From: an uncultured bacterium
GTDB taxonomy: Bacteria > UBA4055
NCBI GenBank assembly: GCA_937873545.1
Contig: CALMWI010000180.1
Location: 1-8,379, forward strand
Direction of reading: 5' to 3'
DNA length: 8,379 bases
In this document: piece by piece, positions 1 to 6,122 of the stretch
How positions within the stretch are numbered: position 1 is the stretch's first letter
Layout: every line of letters starts with the position of its first letter
The notes under the pieces: generated by a model
Told to the model about the DNA's origin: nothing
What the model saw: the letters and a program-made list of their open reading frames with translations, nothing else
Databases searched by the model: none
Position numbers and translations under genes: made by a program

Positions 1-44
1 TTCGTGGAAACATTTATGAATATCTCTTTCATATTCTCTTTCAT
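1..44 (-). CDS. rng: Probable ribonuclease G/E family protein, first codons only (partial)
   Basis: Only about 14 codons are present before the window ends, reading MKENMKEIFINVST. The second methionine followed by KEIFINVS resembles the usual opening of RNase E/G family proteins in this part of the bacterial tree (roughly M-K-K-E-I-x-I-N-x-T). These endoribonucleases process rRNA precursors and start mRNA decay. The first ATG (44-42) overlaps the TGA stop of the PTS IIB gene as ATGA, which suggests translational coupling. A second in-frame ATG at 32-30 has a purine-rich AAAGAG just upstream and is an equally plausible start. The family call rests on a very short stretch and is an inference; the existence of an open frame in this position is well supported. 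Confidence 0.5.
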   Translation of the reverse strand, partial: MKENMKEIFINVST

Positions 45-520
45 TGATCATTCCATTTGTTAAGTATAAATTCTGTGTCGAAGATTGTGTTGGAAGGCAG
101 GTCCTGCGCATAAACATCAATTCCGAGACCGGTTAACTTTTTTATTGTTTCAATATCATCGGCATTAAGATAAAGATAACTTGCGATCTCTTTTCTTCCT
201 TCTGTAAAATGTACCCCTCCTATATTCAGGTGTCCGTATCTGCAGCCTTGATTGAAAAGCTCAAGCGCATTTTGCAAAGTTTTAACTACGAGTATAAAAG
301 GTTTATTGCCGACTGAATTTATAAACGCCGCAGCCTCTTTTATCGTAAGTACCCTTCCCTCGCATTCAAAAGGAACTCCCGTCAGATAAAGTTCGGATTC
401 GTCCCTGTCGGCAGCTATCTTATTATCTGCGATTATCATATAAACCGGATCTATGTGTCCGCACCATCCGACAGCCACCTGACCGTGTATCAGCCTGTCA
501 TCAACTCTTATAAGGTTCAT
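41..520 (-). CDS. PTS mannose/fructose/sorbose-family IIB subunit
   Basis: A complete 159-residue protein of the usual length for a free-standing sorbose-type IIB domain. In this family IIB takes a phosphoryl group from IIA on a histidine near the N-terminus and passes it to a sugar during transport by IIC/IID. The hallmark is visible: RVDDRLIHGQV at residues 5-15, with the phosphorylatable His12. Other family blocks are VGW (17-19) and the IADNKIAADRDE stretch (30-41), with NIGGVHF and the C-terminal VYAQDLPSN further on. It starts 16 bases after the elbB stop, with only a modest GAGAAG ribosome site, and its stop overlaps the next gene as ATGA. No IIA, IIC, IID, HPr or enzyme I lies in the window, so a transport role cannot be confirmed. 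A regulatory phosphocarrier role is possible. The family assignment is firm; the substrate is unknown. Confidence 0.93.
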   Translation of the reverse strand: MNLIRVDDRLIHGQVAVGWCGHIDPVYMIIADNKIAADRDESELYLTGVPFECEGRVLTIKEAAAFINSVGNKPFILVVKTLQNALELFNQGCRYGHLNIGGVHFTEGRKEIASYLYLNADDIETIKKLTGLGIDVYAQDLPSNTIFDTEFILNKWNDQ

Positions 521-536
521 TTTCTTCTCAGCATTA

Positions 537-1199
537 TCAAATGTTATCAGCTATATATTTTATCAGCTTATCTATTCCCTGATACACCTCGTACAGCGTC
601 GCATTGCTGTTCATGTAGGCCGGAGCGCTCACTACCTTGTTCATTTTATCGATGCATATCTCACCGGAAGGTAAAGGTACCGGCGTTATACCCATTTCTT
701 TCAGATCGTTCGCGGCATTCTCTGCATACCCAGGAGTGATCAAGAGACCTGTAGCCTCTTTTTCCAAAGCCATCGCGACCATCATAGGGGAAATGCAGAT
801 CGCTCCAATATACTTATTCATTCTGTAAAAATCCAGAATTACATCTTTCACCGGTCCGATCACGGTTCCGTTCCTGCCTTCAAGGCCGTAAGTGAACAGA
901 TTTTTCGCTACTCCGAACCCTCCCGGGATTATAAGAGCTTCATAATCGTTTGGATCAAGCTCTGAAATATCCTTGATCTTTCCTCTGGCGATCCTTGCAG
1001 CTTCAGTCAGCAGATTTCTTTTATCCTTCGTTTTCACACGCTTAAGATGGTCAATAACATCATACTGATCTCTATCGATCGAAAAGCACTCATAGTCAAC
1101 TCCATACCTGCTCAATGCCAAAAGCGCTGATACTGATTCCTGTATCTCCGATCCGTCTGCGTGGCCGCAGCCGGCAAGTAAAACCGCAACGCTCTTCAT
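537..1199 (-). CDS. elbB: ElbB-like glyoxalase (DJ-1/PfpI superfamily)
   Basis: A 220-residue cytoplasmic protein that matches the ElbB branch of the DJ-1/PfpI superfamily along its whole length (E. coli ElbB is about 217 residues). It opens with VAVLLAGCGHADGSEIQESV, the typical N-terminal block. It continues with DVIDHL (47-52), RNLLTEAARIARG (61-73) and PGGFGVAKN (92-100), and has the nucleophile-elbow cysteine at Cys135 in GAICISPMM. Near the end are VSAPAYM (190-196) and a GIDKL block typical of ElbB. The E. coli protein was linked to isoprenoid biosynthesis and shown to have weak glyoxalase activity on glyoxal; the physiological substrate is unsettled. The gene follows rarA by 12 bases, and its strong ribosome site overlaps the rarA stop, so the two are probably co-transcribed and coupled. 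Confidence 0.93.
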   Translation of the reverse strand: MKSVAVLLAGCGHADGSEIQESVSALLALSRYGVDYECFSIDRDQYDVIDHLKRVKTKDKRNLLTEAARIARGKIKDISELDPNDYEALIIPGGFGVAKNLFTYGLEGRNGTVIGPVKDVILDFYRMNKYIGAICISPMMVAMALEKEATGLLITPGYAENAANDLKEMGITPVPLPSGEICIDKMNKVVSAPAYMNSNATLYEVYQGIDKLIKYIADNI

Positions 1200-1205
1200 T
1201 TTAAG

Positions 1206-1213
1206 CCTCCTTT
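1206..1213 (-). promoter_or_regulatory. Strong ribosome binding site of elbB overlapping the rarA stop codon
   Basis: On the minus strand AAAGGAGG begins inside the rarA TAA stop and lies 6 bases before the elbB ATG. A full-strength Shine-Dalgarno sequence here fixes the elbB start. It also implies that ribosomes finishing rarA can re-initiate on elbB. Confidence 0.8.
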
Positions 1214-2546
1214 ACAAATACTTCTTTTTATTTTTCCATTTTGCGGATAATCTTTCCTTTATCTGTTTTTCCATACCTTCTTCAGTTGGAAAATAGAACT
1301 GCTCGCTCTTTATTTTCTCCGGAAGATAATCCTCTGAAACAAAATGACCGTTAAAATCGTGGGGATATTTGTATTCCTTTCCGAATCCGAACTCCTTCAT
1401 CATTTTTGTAGGCGCGTTCCTTAAGTGAAGAGGAACTTCGGCGTTGTCGCCTTCTTTTTCGACGACTTCCATAGCTTTGTTCAAAGCCATATACGATGCG
1501 TTGGATTTCGGCTGGGAAGCAAGGTAAGTCGTGCACTGGGCCAAGATTATGCGTGCTTCGGGCATGCCGATAACGGACACTGCGTTAAAACATGCCTGTG
1601 CCATTACCAGTCCGTTGGGCGAAGCATTGCTTACATCTTCCGAAGCGAAAATGATAAGCCTGCGGGCGATGAATTCAGGATTTTCTCCGGCATCGAGCAT
1701 TCTGGCGAGATAGTAAACTGCCGCATCCGGATCAGAACCCCTCATGCTCTTGATGAAAGCTGATATTATATCGTAATGGTAATCGCCTGATTTGTCATAT
1801 TTTTTTCTGTTGTCGGTAAGGGCTTTTTTTAACTCTGCCTGTGAAATTAAGACTTTTTCCTGATCCTGCGAAAATTCAATCGCGAGTTCAATCGTATTGA
1901 GCATCTTTCTCGCGTCGCCTCCTGAAGCTTCCAGCAGTATTTTTTTCGCATCTTCATCTATTGATACATTTTTCGCTTTTATGATCGCATCTTTTTCGAG
2001 CGCCCTGTGAAGTATATTTTCCAGTGCAGTCTCGCTTAAAGGTTTCAGCTTGAGCACTTTACTTCTTGAAAGCAGAGCCGAATTGACCTCGAATGAAGGA
2101 TTCTCAGTTGTAGCGCCGATAAGCCTGATTATACCTTTTTCGACTGAGTTTAAAAGCGCGTCCTGCTGGCCTTTGTTGTATCGGTGGATCTCGTCGATGA
2201 ACAGTACTGCGGCATCACCGTGCCTTGCCGCGATCCCCGCATTATAAATGACCTCGCGAAGATCTTTGACGCCTGAGCTCACCGCGCTTAATTTATAAAA
2301 TTTCGATCCCGATTCTTTTGCGATCAGTTTCGCCAGAGTGGTTTTACCGCTTCCCGGCGGTCCCCACAGGATCATCGAGAAAACTGACTTGTTCTTTATC
2401 ATCCGGTCAATAACTTCACCTTCACCTGTAATATGCTCCTGACCGACCACATCGGATATCCTCTGGGCTCTTACTCTTTCAGCAAGAGGTATGAATTCTT
2501 CCGGCACATCCTCGAGGCTGTCTTCGCCGAAGTTAAACAATTCCAT
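1212..2546 (-). CDS. rarA: RarA/MgsA/WRNIP1-family replication-associated AAA+ ATPase
   Basis: A complete 444-residue AAA+ ATPase, close to the 447 residues of E. coli RarA. The clamp-loader-like AAA+ core shows VVGQEH at 33-38, Walker A GPPGSGKTT at 62-70, Walker B AVLFIDEIHR at 113-122, sensor 1 GATTENPS at 144-151, and the SALLSRSKV block with the arginine finger near 161. The C-terminal half carries the RarA/MgsA-specific region, including SMRGSDPDAAVYYLARMLDAGE and RRLIIFASEDV, used for tetramer assembly. RarA acts at stalled or gapped replication forks with SSB and the recombination machinery. The ATG has AGGAAAAG just upstream. The gene is first after the groEL terminator, has its own weak candidate promoter, and heads the rarA-elbB-IIB-rng cluster. 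All catalytic motifs are intact and I see nothing aberrant. Confidence 0.97.
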   Translation of the reverse strand: MELFNFGEDSLEDVPEEFIPLAERVRAQRISDVVGQEHITGEGEVIDRMIKNKSVFSMILWGPPGSGKTTLAKLIAKESGSKFYKLSAVSSGVKDLREVIYNAGIAARHGDAAVLFIDEIHRYNKGQQDALLNSVEKGIIRLIGATTENPSFEVNSALLSRSKVLKLKPLSETALENILHRALEKDAIIKAKNVSIDEDAKKILLEASGGDARKMLNTIELAIEFSQDQEKVLISQAELKKALTDNRKKYDKSGDYHYDIISAFIKSMRGSDPDAAVYYLARMLDAGENPEFIARRLIIFASEDVSNASPNGLVMAQACFNAVSVIGMPEARIILAQCTTYLASQPKSNASYMALNKAMEVVEKEGDNAEVPLHLRNAPTKMMKEFGFGKEYKYPHDFNGHFVSEDYLPEKIKSEQFYFPTEEGMEKQIKERLSAKWKNKKKYL

Positions 2547-2575
2547 TCTTTTCCTGCAGTTTTCTACGAATAAGG

Positions 2576-2604
2576 AAAATACGAAATTTTATTGCCATAT
2601 TCAA
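2576..2604 (-). promoter_or_regulatory. Candidate sigma-70-type promoter for the rarA cluster
   Basis: On the minus strand TTGAAT (2604-2599) and TATTTT (2581-2576) are separated by exactly 17 bases. Each hexamer matches consensus at 4 of 6 positions. A start near 2569 would leave a leader of about 25 bases before the rarA ATG. The position between the groEL terminator and rarA makes a promoter expected, but the region is AT-rich and the match is modest. Confidence 0.35.
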
Positions 2605-2605
2605 T

Positions 2606-2645
2606 AAAATAAAAACGGACTGCCGTTTATTCTGGCAGTCCGTTT
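2606..2645 (-). terminator. Intrinsic terminator after groEL
   Basis: Read on the minus strand, a perfect 12-base stem (AAACGGACTGCC pairing with GGCAGTCCGTTT, 2645-2634 and 2624-2613) encloses a 9-base loop. It is followed by a T-rich tail (TTTTTATTTT, 2615-2606). It starts 32 bases beyond the groEL stop. The tail lies on one side only, so it should work for minus-strand transcription and separate groESL from rarA. Confidence 0.93.
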
Positions 2646-2677
2646 GGAAATCTGTTTGAGAATAAGTTACAATGATC

Positions 2678-4333
2678 TTACATCATGTCCATTCCGCCCA
2701 TGCCTCCCATTCCGCCCATACCTCCCGGCATTCCTCCGGCTGGAGCGGCTTTCTCTTCAGGTTTTTCTGCTACTACGCATTCGGTAGTCAGAAGAAGTGA
2801 GGCTATGGAAGCTGCGTTCTCTAAAGCTGTAATAGTTACTTTTGTAGGATCGATCACACCTGATTTTATAAGATCCTCGTAAACTTCTGTCTTCGCATTG
2901 AATCCGTAAGCGAATTCTTTATTCGACTGGACTTTATTGAAAACGACCGCACCTTCTAAGCCGGCGTTTATAACTATCTGTCTTAAAGGTGACTCAAGTG
3001 CTTTTTTCAGGATATTGATACCTACTTTTTCCTCGCCCTCAACTTTAACTTTGTCGAGTACGGCTATTGCTCTTACTAAAGCTACGCCGCCGCCGGGAAC
3101 TATACCGTCTTCAACGGCCGCTCTTGTAGCGTGAAGAGCGTCATCCACTCTGTCTTTTATTTCTTTCATCTCGACTTCAGAAGCCGCTCCGACTTTTACG
3201 ACAGCTACACCGCCTGCGAGTTTTGCCAGTCTTTCGTTGAGTTTTTCTTTATCATAATCCGAAGTTGTAACTTCGATCTGTTTTTTGATGCTTTCTATTC
3301 TGCTGTCGATGTCCTTTTTCTTGCCGTGTCCGTCAACGATCTTTGTGTTCTCTTTGTCTATAATGACCGTTTTCGCGCTTCCGAGCATATTAAGTTCCGC
3401 ATTCTCGAGTTTCATGCCGAGTTCTTCAGTTATCAGTTCTCCGCCTGTCAGGATTGCGATGTCTTTCAGCATTTCTTTTCTTCTGTCGCCGAATCCGGGA
3501 GCTTTGACAGCCGCGATCTTTAAAGATCCCCTGATCTTGTTTATTACCAGAGTCGCAAGCGCTTCGCCTTCAACATCTTCGCAGATCAAAATAAGTCCTT
3601 TTCCTGTCTGAGCGACTTTTTCCAGAACTGGAACCATTTCTTTTATCGTCGATATTTTTTTGTCATAGATAAGGATGTATGGATTTTCCATTCTGACTTC
3701 CATGGTCTCGGAATCGTTGATGAAATAAGGCGACAGATAGCCCCTGTCGAACTGCATTCCTTTTACGACTTCAAGCGAACTTTCCATGGCTTTAGCTTCC
3801 TCAACAGTAATAACTCCGGTAGTTCCGACAGCTTTCATCGCATCGGCGATCATTTTTCCTACCGCCTCATCGTTATTCGCGCTTATTGAAGCCACGTTTG
3901 ATATCTCTGTGAAGTTATTGCTTATTCTTTTTGTTTTTGACATCAGATATTTTTTGACTTCTGCAACGCCTTTGTCAATTCCTTTTTTGATGTCCATCGG
4001 GTTCGCGCCGGCCGTAACGTTTTTCAGGCCTTCCGAGATTATCGCCTGAGCGATCACGGTGGCAGTTGTTGTTCCGTCTCCGGCTTTGTCTGAAGTTCTG
4101 GAAGCTACATCTTTAATCATTTCAGCGCCGATCTTCTGGATAGGAATATCGAGTTCGATCTCTTTTGCAACGGTAACACCGTCCTTTGTGATTACGGGTG
4201 CGCCGTATTTTTTCTCAAGGACAACATTCCTGCCTTTTGGACCCAAAGTTACTTTTACTGCGTCGGCAAGAATATCCACGCCTTTTTTTAATTCTGTTCT
4301 TGCATCTATTCCATATTGTATCATTTTAGCCAT
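2678..4333 (-). CDS. groEL: Chaperonin GroEL (Hsp60, 60 kDa subunit)
   Basis: A complete 551-residue group I chaperonin, which forms the double-ring folding chamber closed by GroES. Key ATP-site features are present: VTLGPKGRNV (28-37), KDGVTV with Asp51, GDGTTTATV (86-94) with Asp86, and GGG in the VPGGGVAL block (412-419). The ATPase aspartate corresponding to E. coli Asp398 falls at 398 in RVDDALHATRAAVEDG. The C-terminus ends in a run of GGM units and DMM, the flexible tail that projects into the cavity. The ATG is preceded by AGAGGAGAA at good spacing and lies 30 bases after groES. The gene ends before a strong terminator, making groES-groEL a self-contained unit. No internal break or unusual substitution is seen. 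It looks like a housekeeping copy, although a second copy elsewhere cannot be excluded. Confidence 0.99.
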   Translation of the reverse strand: MAKMIQYGIDARTELKKGVDILADAVKVTLGPKGRNVVLEKKYGAPVITKDGVTVAKEIELDIPIQKIGAEMIKDVASRTSDKAGDGTTTATVIAQAIISEGLKNVTAGANPMDIKKGIDKGVAEVKKYLMSKTKRISNNFTEISNVASISANNDEAVGKMIADAMKAVGTTGVITVEEAKAMESSLEVVKGMQFDRGYLSPYFINDSETMEVRMENPYILIYDKKISTIKEMVPVLEKVAQTGKGLILICEDVEGEALATLVINKIRGSLKIAAVKAPGFGDRRKEMLKDIAILTGGELITEELGMKLENAELNMLGSAKTVIIDKENTKIVDGHGKKKDIDSRIESIKKQIEVTTSDYDKEKLNERLAKLAGGVAVVKVGAASEVEMKEIKDRVDDALHATRAAVEDGIVPGGGVALVRAIAVLDKVKVEGEEKVGINILKKALESPLRQIVINAGLEGAVVFNKVQSNKEFAYGFNAKTEVYEDLIKSGVIDPTKVTITALENAASIASLLLTTECVVAEKPEEKAAPAGGMPGGMGGMGGMGGMDMM

Positions 4334-4363
4334 TTTAATTCTCCTCTAATCAGAAATTTTATA

Positions 4364-4645
4364 TTATTTTACGACTGCCAGGACATCTTCGAACTTCAGT
4401 ATAAGATATTTTACCTCGTTGAGCGTAACTTCGGTGCCTGAATATTTAGCATAAATAACTTTGTCGCCGACTTTCACTTCTTTTTTTAAGTCTTCGTCAT
4501 TTCCTACCGCGACAACTTTTCCGAGCTGAGGTTTTTCTTTTGATGATGTGTCGGGAAGTATTATCCCGCCTTTTGTTTTGTTCTCGATCTCCTCGATCAT
4601 TTCAAGAACCACTCTGTCTTTGATCGGTTTTAGATTTACTGCCAT
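4364..4645 (-). CDS. groES: Co-chaperonin GroES (Hsp10)
   Basis: A complete 93-residue GroES, the heptameric lid of the GroEL chamber and within the usual 94-100 residue range. It opens with LKPIKDRVVLEMIEE, the conserved first strand. The mobile loop that contacts GroEL is KTKGGIILPDTSSKEKPQLG (about 23-42). Later come VGDKVIYAKYSGTEV and YLILKFEDVLAVV. The start is set by AAAGGAGAA a few bases upstream of the ATG. groEL follows after 30 bases with its own ribosome site, so both are expected on one transcript. The upstream region carries a sigma-54-like promoter and a dyad but no CIRCE element. Confidence 0.99.
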   Translation of the reverse strand: MAVNLKPIKDRVVLEMIEEIENKTKGGIILPDTSSKEKPQLGKVVAVGNDEDLKKEVKVGDKVIYAKYSGTEVTLNEVKYLILKFEDVLAVVK

Positions 4646-4689
4646 TTTGATTCTCCTTTGTTTAATTTTAAAAGTTTGCTTTATACTAT

Positions 4690-4706
4690 TGCAATAACCT
4701 TGCCAA
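4690..4706 (-). promoter_or_regulatory. Candidate sigma-54 (RpoN) promoter of groESL
   Basis: The minus strand reads TTGGCAAGGTTATTGCA, which fits the sigma-54 consensus YTGGCACGRNNNTTGCW. The GG and GC elements have the required spacing and one defined position differs (C to A after TGGCA). Transcription would start near 4680, leaving a leader of about 35 bases that contains the groES ribosome site. The same bases allow a poorer sigma-70 reading, TTGGCA (4706-4701) and TATAAA (4685-4680) with a short 15-base spacer. I favour sigma-54, but it is unproven. Confidence 0.6.
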
Positions 4707-4767
4707 TTGAATTTATAGCTGAATTTCTACTGACAATATCTCAAAATGTTCATTCTGTGTCATAGTT

Positions 4768-4783
4768 TGTCATTATTTTGACA
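4768..4783. promoter_or_regulatory. Perfect dyad TGTCA-N6-TGACA upstream of groESL (activator site or operator)
   Basis: The plus strand reads TGTCATTATTTTGACA, an exact inverted repeat with 5-base arms. Further TGTCA/TGACA copies lie nearby: TGTCA at 4758-4762, exactly 10 bases from the dyad's first arm and therefore on the same helix face, and TGACA at 4731-4735. Its centre is about 95 bases upstream of the predicted sigma-54 start, a normal position for an enhancer-binding activator. The dyad also has the TGT-N10-ACA shape known for NifA sites, though that alone does not identify the protein. It also begins about where a TATAAT at 4795-4790 would start transcription, so a repressor operator is the alternative. 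Confidence 0.5.
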
Positions 4784-4789
4784 GTATCT

Positions 4790-4795
4790 ATTATA
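4790..4795 (-). promoter_or_regulatory. Candidate -10 box of an upstream sigma-70 promoter for groESL
   Basis: The minus strand has an exact TATAAT inside a small palindrome (plus strand TCTATTATAGA, 4787-4797). A start would fall near 4783, the edge of the TGTCA dyad. No convincing -35 box lies 16 to 18 bases upstream, so this is tentative. Confidence 0.3.
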
Positions 4796-4837
4796 GACGA
4801 GTCCTGATTTTTGAGAAGTGAAATCTCATAAAATCTT

Positions 4838-4918
4838 TACCCGCCGGTACGGGCTGCTCCAAATTATTATGAAATTATAGCCTGCTGAGTTCACTTAGAA
4901 AAATTACAGTACCCGCCG
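4838..4918. repeat. Two copies of TACCCGCCG in the groESL upstream region
   Basis: The 9-base GC-rich word TACCCGCCG occurs at 4838-4846 and 4910-4918 on the plus strand, in otherwise AT-rich DNA. The first copy runs into CCCGCCGGTACGGG, which can fold into a short CCCG/CGGG hairpin. These copies lie just after the stop of the zinc-ribbon gene. They may help end that transcript, but no T tract follows, so no terminator is called. Confidence 0.3.
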
Positions 4919-4922
4919 AAGC

Positions 4923-5591
4923 TTAACTTTTTCCCAACTTCCATCTGCTTATGCCTCTAAAGAACATAAGTATAGTGAAAGGAAGAACGAACTGACCTTC
5001 CATCAGCCTGTTCGAAGTCGAAAGTATTAGCCAGGCTTTGTTGATCTCCTGCTTCCTGTAATATTTCAAAAATAGCGTCATCAGAGATTTCGAAAACTCC
5101 CTGAAACGTCTGTCGCTCATAACAAAAGAAACGGCATTGTCATAATATTTAGTGCCATCTTCTGTATGGAACCATCCTTCCTCGGATCCGGGTTCACCTA
5201 ATTCTTTAATGACCTCTCTGATCTCATCGTCCGTAAAAGTATACTCCTGAAACTCATCAGTATTGAAAAATTCAAAACTCTCGTTTATGAACTTATCCGG
5301 ATCTTTGTCGTATTCAGCGCCTGTCTGTGAATGTGAATTCATCAGATCCATCGAAGCTTCCATCACGCTTTTCTGCATAACCGGACTTCCGAAATATGAG
5401 GACGGTGTCGCGGTTTCTTTTTCCAGTTTTTTCTGCTGAAATTCAGCAGATACCTGATAAAATTGACATTCTCCACAATTCTCGTTTCTGATCGTTGCGC
5501 AGCATACCGGACATATTATTCCTCCATTTTTAAGAAGACATTTCCTTTTTCCCGGTTTTGAATTACAGTTCGTACATTTGTCTTTTGCCAT
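4923..5591 (-). CDS. Cysteine-rich zinc-ribbon protein of unknown function
   Basis: A 222-residue protein whose first 45 residues hold eight cysteines: Cys6, Cys9, Cys18, Cys27, Cys30, Cys31, Cys39 and Cys42. The CxxC pairs (6/9, 27/30 and 39/42) could bind one or two zinc ions. The pattern KRKC...ICPVCCATIRNENCGECQFY resembles small uncharacterised zinc-ribbon heads in which a CxxCC-x-x-x-R motif is followed by CxxC and an aromatic pair. The middle (about 85-150) is strongly acidic and Phe/Tyr-rich. The last third is predominantly helical and basic, with a hydrophobic stretch FVLPFTILMFF near 204-214. No enzyme motif is visible. It starts 21 bases after the YgjP-like gene and is the last gene before the groESL control region. 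The function is unknown; nucleic-acid or protein binding is only a guess from the zinc ribbon. Confidence 0.85.
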   Translation of the reverse strand: MAKDKCTNCNSKPGKRKCLLKNGGIICPVCCATIRNENCGECQFYQVSAEFQQKKLEKETATPSSYFGSPVMQKSVMEASMDLMNSHSQTGAEYDKDPDKFINESFEFFNTDEFQEYTFTDDEIREVIKELGEPGSEEGWFHTEDGTKYYDNAVSFVMSDRRFREFSKSLMTLFLKYYRKQEINKAWLILSTSNRLMEGQFVLPFTILMFFRGISRWKLGKS

Positions 5592-5612
5592 ATCGATTTC
5601 CCAAATATTTTA

Positions 5613-6119
5613 TTACAGATCAGAGGCTTTCATGCCTTTAGCTATCAAATAACCTGTTGCTCTTTCCTTTAATTTGTATCTCGAAACGAGTTTTCTGAAA
5701 CCTGTACCGTGATTCGGATAGATCAGATGTGCTATCTCGTGTAATATTACAAGATCTGTGACCCAAAGAGGGTATTCTTTAAGCTTGTTGTTCAGAATTA
5801 TATTTTTGTCTCTGATAAAACATTTTCCCCATGTTGTTCTTAAAGAATCCGAATATCCGATCGAGAAATCCGGTGCTTCAGGAATAAACTTTCTTCTTAA
5901 CATTTCAGCTCTGTCTGAAAGTGATCTTACACCATCCGGCATTTTTGATCTAAAGCTGAGTTTCTTTACGGATTTTCTTACAAAATCCTCAACAAACTTT
6001 TCATCTGAATGAAAAGGAGCCATGACTTTTACCGTCCTGTCACCGATCAGTCTGGCCTGGATGGTTTTCTTCCTTGCTTTGGACCTTACCAGCAGTATTT
6101 CGAACCCGTCGATTATCAA
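5613..6119 (-). CDS. YgjP-like (DUF45/M48-clan) zinc metallopeptidase, TTG start
   Basis: A 168-residue protein of the YgjP-like metallopeptidase family. The N-terminal part has the family's RSKARKKTIQARL strand region (12-24) and VKVMAPFHSDEKFVEDFVRK (30-49). The catalytic region shows TTWGKC (95-100), the zinc motif HEIAH at 127-131 and PNHGTGF at 135-141, with His137 the likely third ligand. It is shorter than many relatives (about 170-240 residues) because the linker before the WGKC block is compact. No signal peptide is seen, so it is probably cytoplasmic. Cellular substrates of this family are largely unknown. The start is TTG, directly after the stop of the GWxTD gene and in the same frame. 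The next ATG is codon 33 and would delete conserved sequence, so TTG is the only sensible start. Initiation probably depends on coupling. Confidence 0.9.
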   Translation of the reverse strand: MIIDGFEILLVRSKARKKTIQARLIGDRTVKVMAPFHSDEKFVEDFVRKSVKKLSFRSKMPDGVRSLSDRAEMLRRKFIPEAPDFSIGYSDSLRTTWGKCFIRDKNIILNNKLKEYPLWVTDLVILHEIAHLIYPNHGTGFRKLVSRYKLKERATGYLIAKGMKASDL

Positions 6120-6122
6120 TTA
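6117..6122 (-). other. Same-frame stop/start junction TAA|TTG between the GWxTD and YgjP-like genes
   Basis: The minus strand reads TTT TAA TTG ATA: the stop of the exported GWxTD protein is immediately followed, in the same reading frame, by the only plausible start of the metallopeptidase. A purine-rich AAGAG lies 10 bases before the TTG, slightly far for a normal ribosome site. Re-initiation by the terminating ribosome is the simplest explanation. Readthrough would make a fusion of about 620 residues. Confidence 0.75.

Noticed and set aside
1425..1763. Plus-strand open frames opposite rarA
   Set aside because: They lie antisense to the fully conserved rarA sequence and show no protein-family features.
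3131..3611. Long plus-strand open frames opposite groEL
   Set aside because: They are antisense shadows of groEL with no family resemblance, no ribosome site and low-complexity Ser/Phe-rich translations.
4768..4783. Calling the TGT-N10-ACA dyad a NifA site
   Set aside because: The spacing fits, but no nif gene or NifA is in the window, and a short pattern cannot name the regulator.
4805..4835. Hairpin TGAGA-N7-TCTCA (minus strand) as a terminator for the zinc-ribbon gene
   Set aside because: The stem has only 5 AT-rich pairs, no T run follows, and it lies about 100 bases beyond the stop.
4646..4922. CIRCE element (HrcA operator) expected before groESL
   Set aside because: No TTAGCACTC-N9-GAGTGCTAA or close variant is present on either strand. 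The only clear dyad is TGTCA-N6-TGACA.
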